Origin: Candidatus Thorarchaeota archaeon
Lineage (GTDB): Archaea > Asgardarchaeota > Thorarchaeia > Thorarchaeales > Thorarchaeaceae
Assembly (NCBI GenBank): GCA_003345545.1
Contig: PRDH01000026.1
Span: forward strand, 1 to 64,000
Direction of reading: 5' to 3'
Length of the DNA stretch: 64,000 nucleotides
Position numbers and translations under genes: made by a program
Shown here: positions 63,801-64,000 of the stretch, in pieces
Position numbering within the stretch: position 1 is the stretch's first letter
Layout of the letters: every line of letters begins with the position of its first letter
Notes under the pieces: generated by a model
Databases searched by the model: none
The model's input: the letters and a program-made list of their open reading frames with translations, nothing else
What the model was told of the DNA's origin: nothing

Positions 63801-64000
63801 CCATTTACTCCCGAATCCTCAAGGGCGGCTTTCAAGAGTCCCTTCTAAGTTCGTTCATAACTGCGCTGTCACAATTCAGAGCGGAGTTCTCGTGGGATGA
63901 ACCAAGATGGACAGCGATACCCATTACAGAAGTAATTACCGCTGTTCAGACCGAGGTCCTCATCTGTGCCATGATAAGCGTCGAACCTGCTACGCCAAGG
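60881..64000 (+). CDS. Giant surface protein: LamG-like domain, beta domains, one TM helix, cytosolic longin-like domain (3' truncated)
   Basis: Not in the ORF track because it runs off the window. I translated it from TTG 60881 (GAGGAGG seven bases upstream) to the last base without a stop: about 1040 residues. An N-terminal hydrophobic helix (IILVFPLMCIVLILIP) is followed by a LamG-like lectin domain at ~100-245 (TLSLWLKWDL, HWYFIAITWD, GHVDEFRYYS), beta-rich modules with N-glycosylation sequons, a transmembrane helix near residue 910-935 (VGALAVFALFLVTAI) and a cytosolic part with GILVIHRSIGLPIYSR then a helix ESLLSSFITALSQF, i.e. a longin/roadblock-like domain. Surface sensor or adhesin linked to GTPase signalling is inference. 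Confidence 0.85.
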   Translation, partial: MKRNIILVFPLMCIVLILIPSIYDLPQNARMLEGLDYRQNGNLPVENYAVVDRQTGVFDPVVVEHIGSSAWASTYTSARTDVSPSPGSAVFMPAGPTGNQYSSDCVAGHFLVGSGGSTDFGSSEGTLSLWLKWDLTAPNGRFWGQHANFETRWTTNRLTLDWGSDNTLFGTKSNWSIDHWYFIAITWDQTINSLVAYWGDEETEPIEDASLSWTGSVSDLLTQNNIMSSRGSASYRVDGHVDEFRYYSVERSLDELRIDYRTTLTGSELGLVHYYQFENDLADSASDTALVQAGSHVFSQDVASGIGGWRAEQIEIGIRDLELLSVLNGSLESGVPGTVVDWSGDASCYPYGWRARREILDTHGYQRVSYSNSDPKYLVLENEGYEDSAAPSTHRHYNGTKIYWYQIVNNSKHNTQFQFSMNYLYQRGPIGENHSGNFKFSFQIMNGSSTLWNWSVDPTNITQRGIWNEIDSVVVNLPEVLSTFEVRVCFAVDTNSSYVEISDSDPDLDGDPANGRYITFLVDDISLTVLENLSPQNVNLHVNVELVGDNPILGDSESGTISLNHTYWEKAAIPFTFTSNASVSFEYSVCVSRMTKFYNSSFSTNLSDLGVAYEIDLNQDADLFIFTYIQSYSEARDLGLIVHYRDDWRSPTVEDPFGNDLTAQALVESDRLEIPSGLASVVGWWKINLKAPNYLASMSTQVLRSSESTWKTEAVFRSGDQIRCNALIGTESELTSPIFDVKADWYLPTGALWSSETIAESNSSSIVSNGTTLGPYNATIGEWMVSVSWFNGTEVAFGSITFEVHHRLTIFAQTPSIDVAPGEQFTATISLYDQDNGNPILGDARVVGNWSSLDIQFNPNLARSWWEADFNSSVVGTGSFVLLVSVSMPYYVANNCTINVNIPVAESLFMITVRATLVGALAVFALFLVTAISRRIYVQTMTRRNLELLALRGRFEDARNLIGILVIHRSIGLPIYSRILKGGFQESLLSSFITALSQFRAEFSWDEPRWTAIPITEVITAVQTEVLICAMISVEPATPR

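Noticed and set aside
1-64000. CRISPR array, insertion sequence, prophage, integrase or toxin-antitoxin locus
   Set aside because: No regularly spaced repeats, transposase, integrase or phage structural genes were seen; the A+T-rich ABC operon lacks flanking repeats or integration signs.

Overview
The window reads as a gene-dense chromosomal segment of an archaeon, most likely an Asgard archaeon (Thorarchaeia-like is my guess; not provable from the sequence alone). Evidence seen directly: two Ras/Rab-like small GTPases, two longin/roadblock-like proteins (one beside a GTPase, one at the cytosolic end of a giant surface protein), an archaeal-type threonyl-tRNA synthetase with its own N-terminal editing domain, TATA-type promoters often placed for leaderless or near-leaderless transcripts, TTG/GTG starts with clear Shine-Dalgarno (SD) sequences, and many membrane proteins I do not recognise. 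No rRNA, tRNA, CRISPR array, insertion sequence or phage gene was seen.

Layout. 1-5.4 kb: end of an AHSA1/SRPBCC gene, a polyprenol/diacylglycerol-kinase-like membrane enzyme, then a DNA-base-repair neighbourhood (Fpg/Nei-fold protein with a degenerate active site, DUF3795 protein, AlkD-like and YcaQ/AlkX-like glycosylases). 5.4-8.8 kb: small GTPase 1 and a copper P-type ATPase with a C-terminal YHS domain. 8.8-14.1 kb (minus strand): unknown membrane proteins and a cassette PhzF - GTPase 2 - zinc ribbon - longin-like protein - 14-15-TM protein. 14.1-27.3 kb: TPR-like protein, a five-repeat membrane protein, SDR, GNAT, TauE/SafE exporter, methyltransferase, PadR-like/methyltransferase-like fusion, DMT and MFS transporters, a large surface protein, M29 aminopeptidase, DinB-like protein. 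27.3-38.7 kb: a Mo/W-bis-pterin oxidoreductase carrying an inserted ferredoxin domain and preceded by a long structured leader, a 1101-residue GNAT fusion, a polytopic histidine kinase, and an SCP2 / FAD-hydroxyacid dehydrogenase / HdrD-like operon. 38.7-46.2 kb (minus): a four-gene amino-acid-type ABC uptake operon in which three genes seem to lack canonical start codons, two Fe-S proteins, a dihydrolipoamide-dehydrogenase-like flavoprotein with a natural His tail, and a thiolase. 46.2-60.6 kb: ThrRS, saccharopine-dehydrogenase-like enzyme, a HTH/membrane-protein pair under a 14-bp operator array, threonine deaminase, a hydrolase-membrane fusion, an SDR-type threonine dehydrogenase, pyruvate phosphate dikinase and a fold-II PLP enzyme. 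60.9-64 kb: a very large gene running off the window, missing from the ORF track, with LamG-like extracellular and longin-like cytosolic parts.

How it fits together. Metabolic genes point to amino-acid and organic-acid fermentation with ferredoxin and flavin redox (threonine deaminase and dehydrogenase, M29 peptidase, amino-acid ABC uptake, thiolase, hydroxyacid dehydrogenase/HdrD, PPDK). The most distinctive content is the eukaryote-like GTPase/longin theme: a soluble cassette at 10.2-13.2 kb and a transmembrane surface receptor-like protein at 60.9-64 kb both carry the same type of longin-like domain, suggesting GTPase signalling that links the cell surface to the cytosol (inference).
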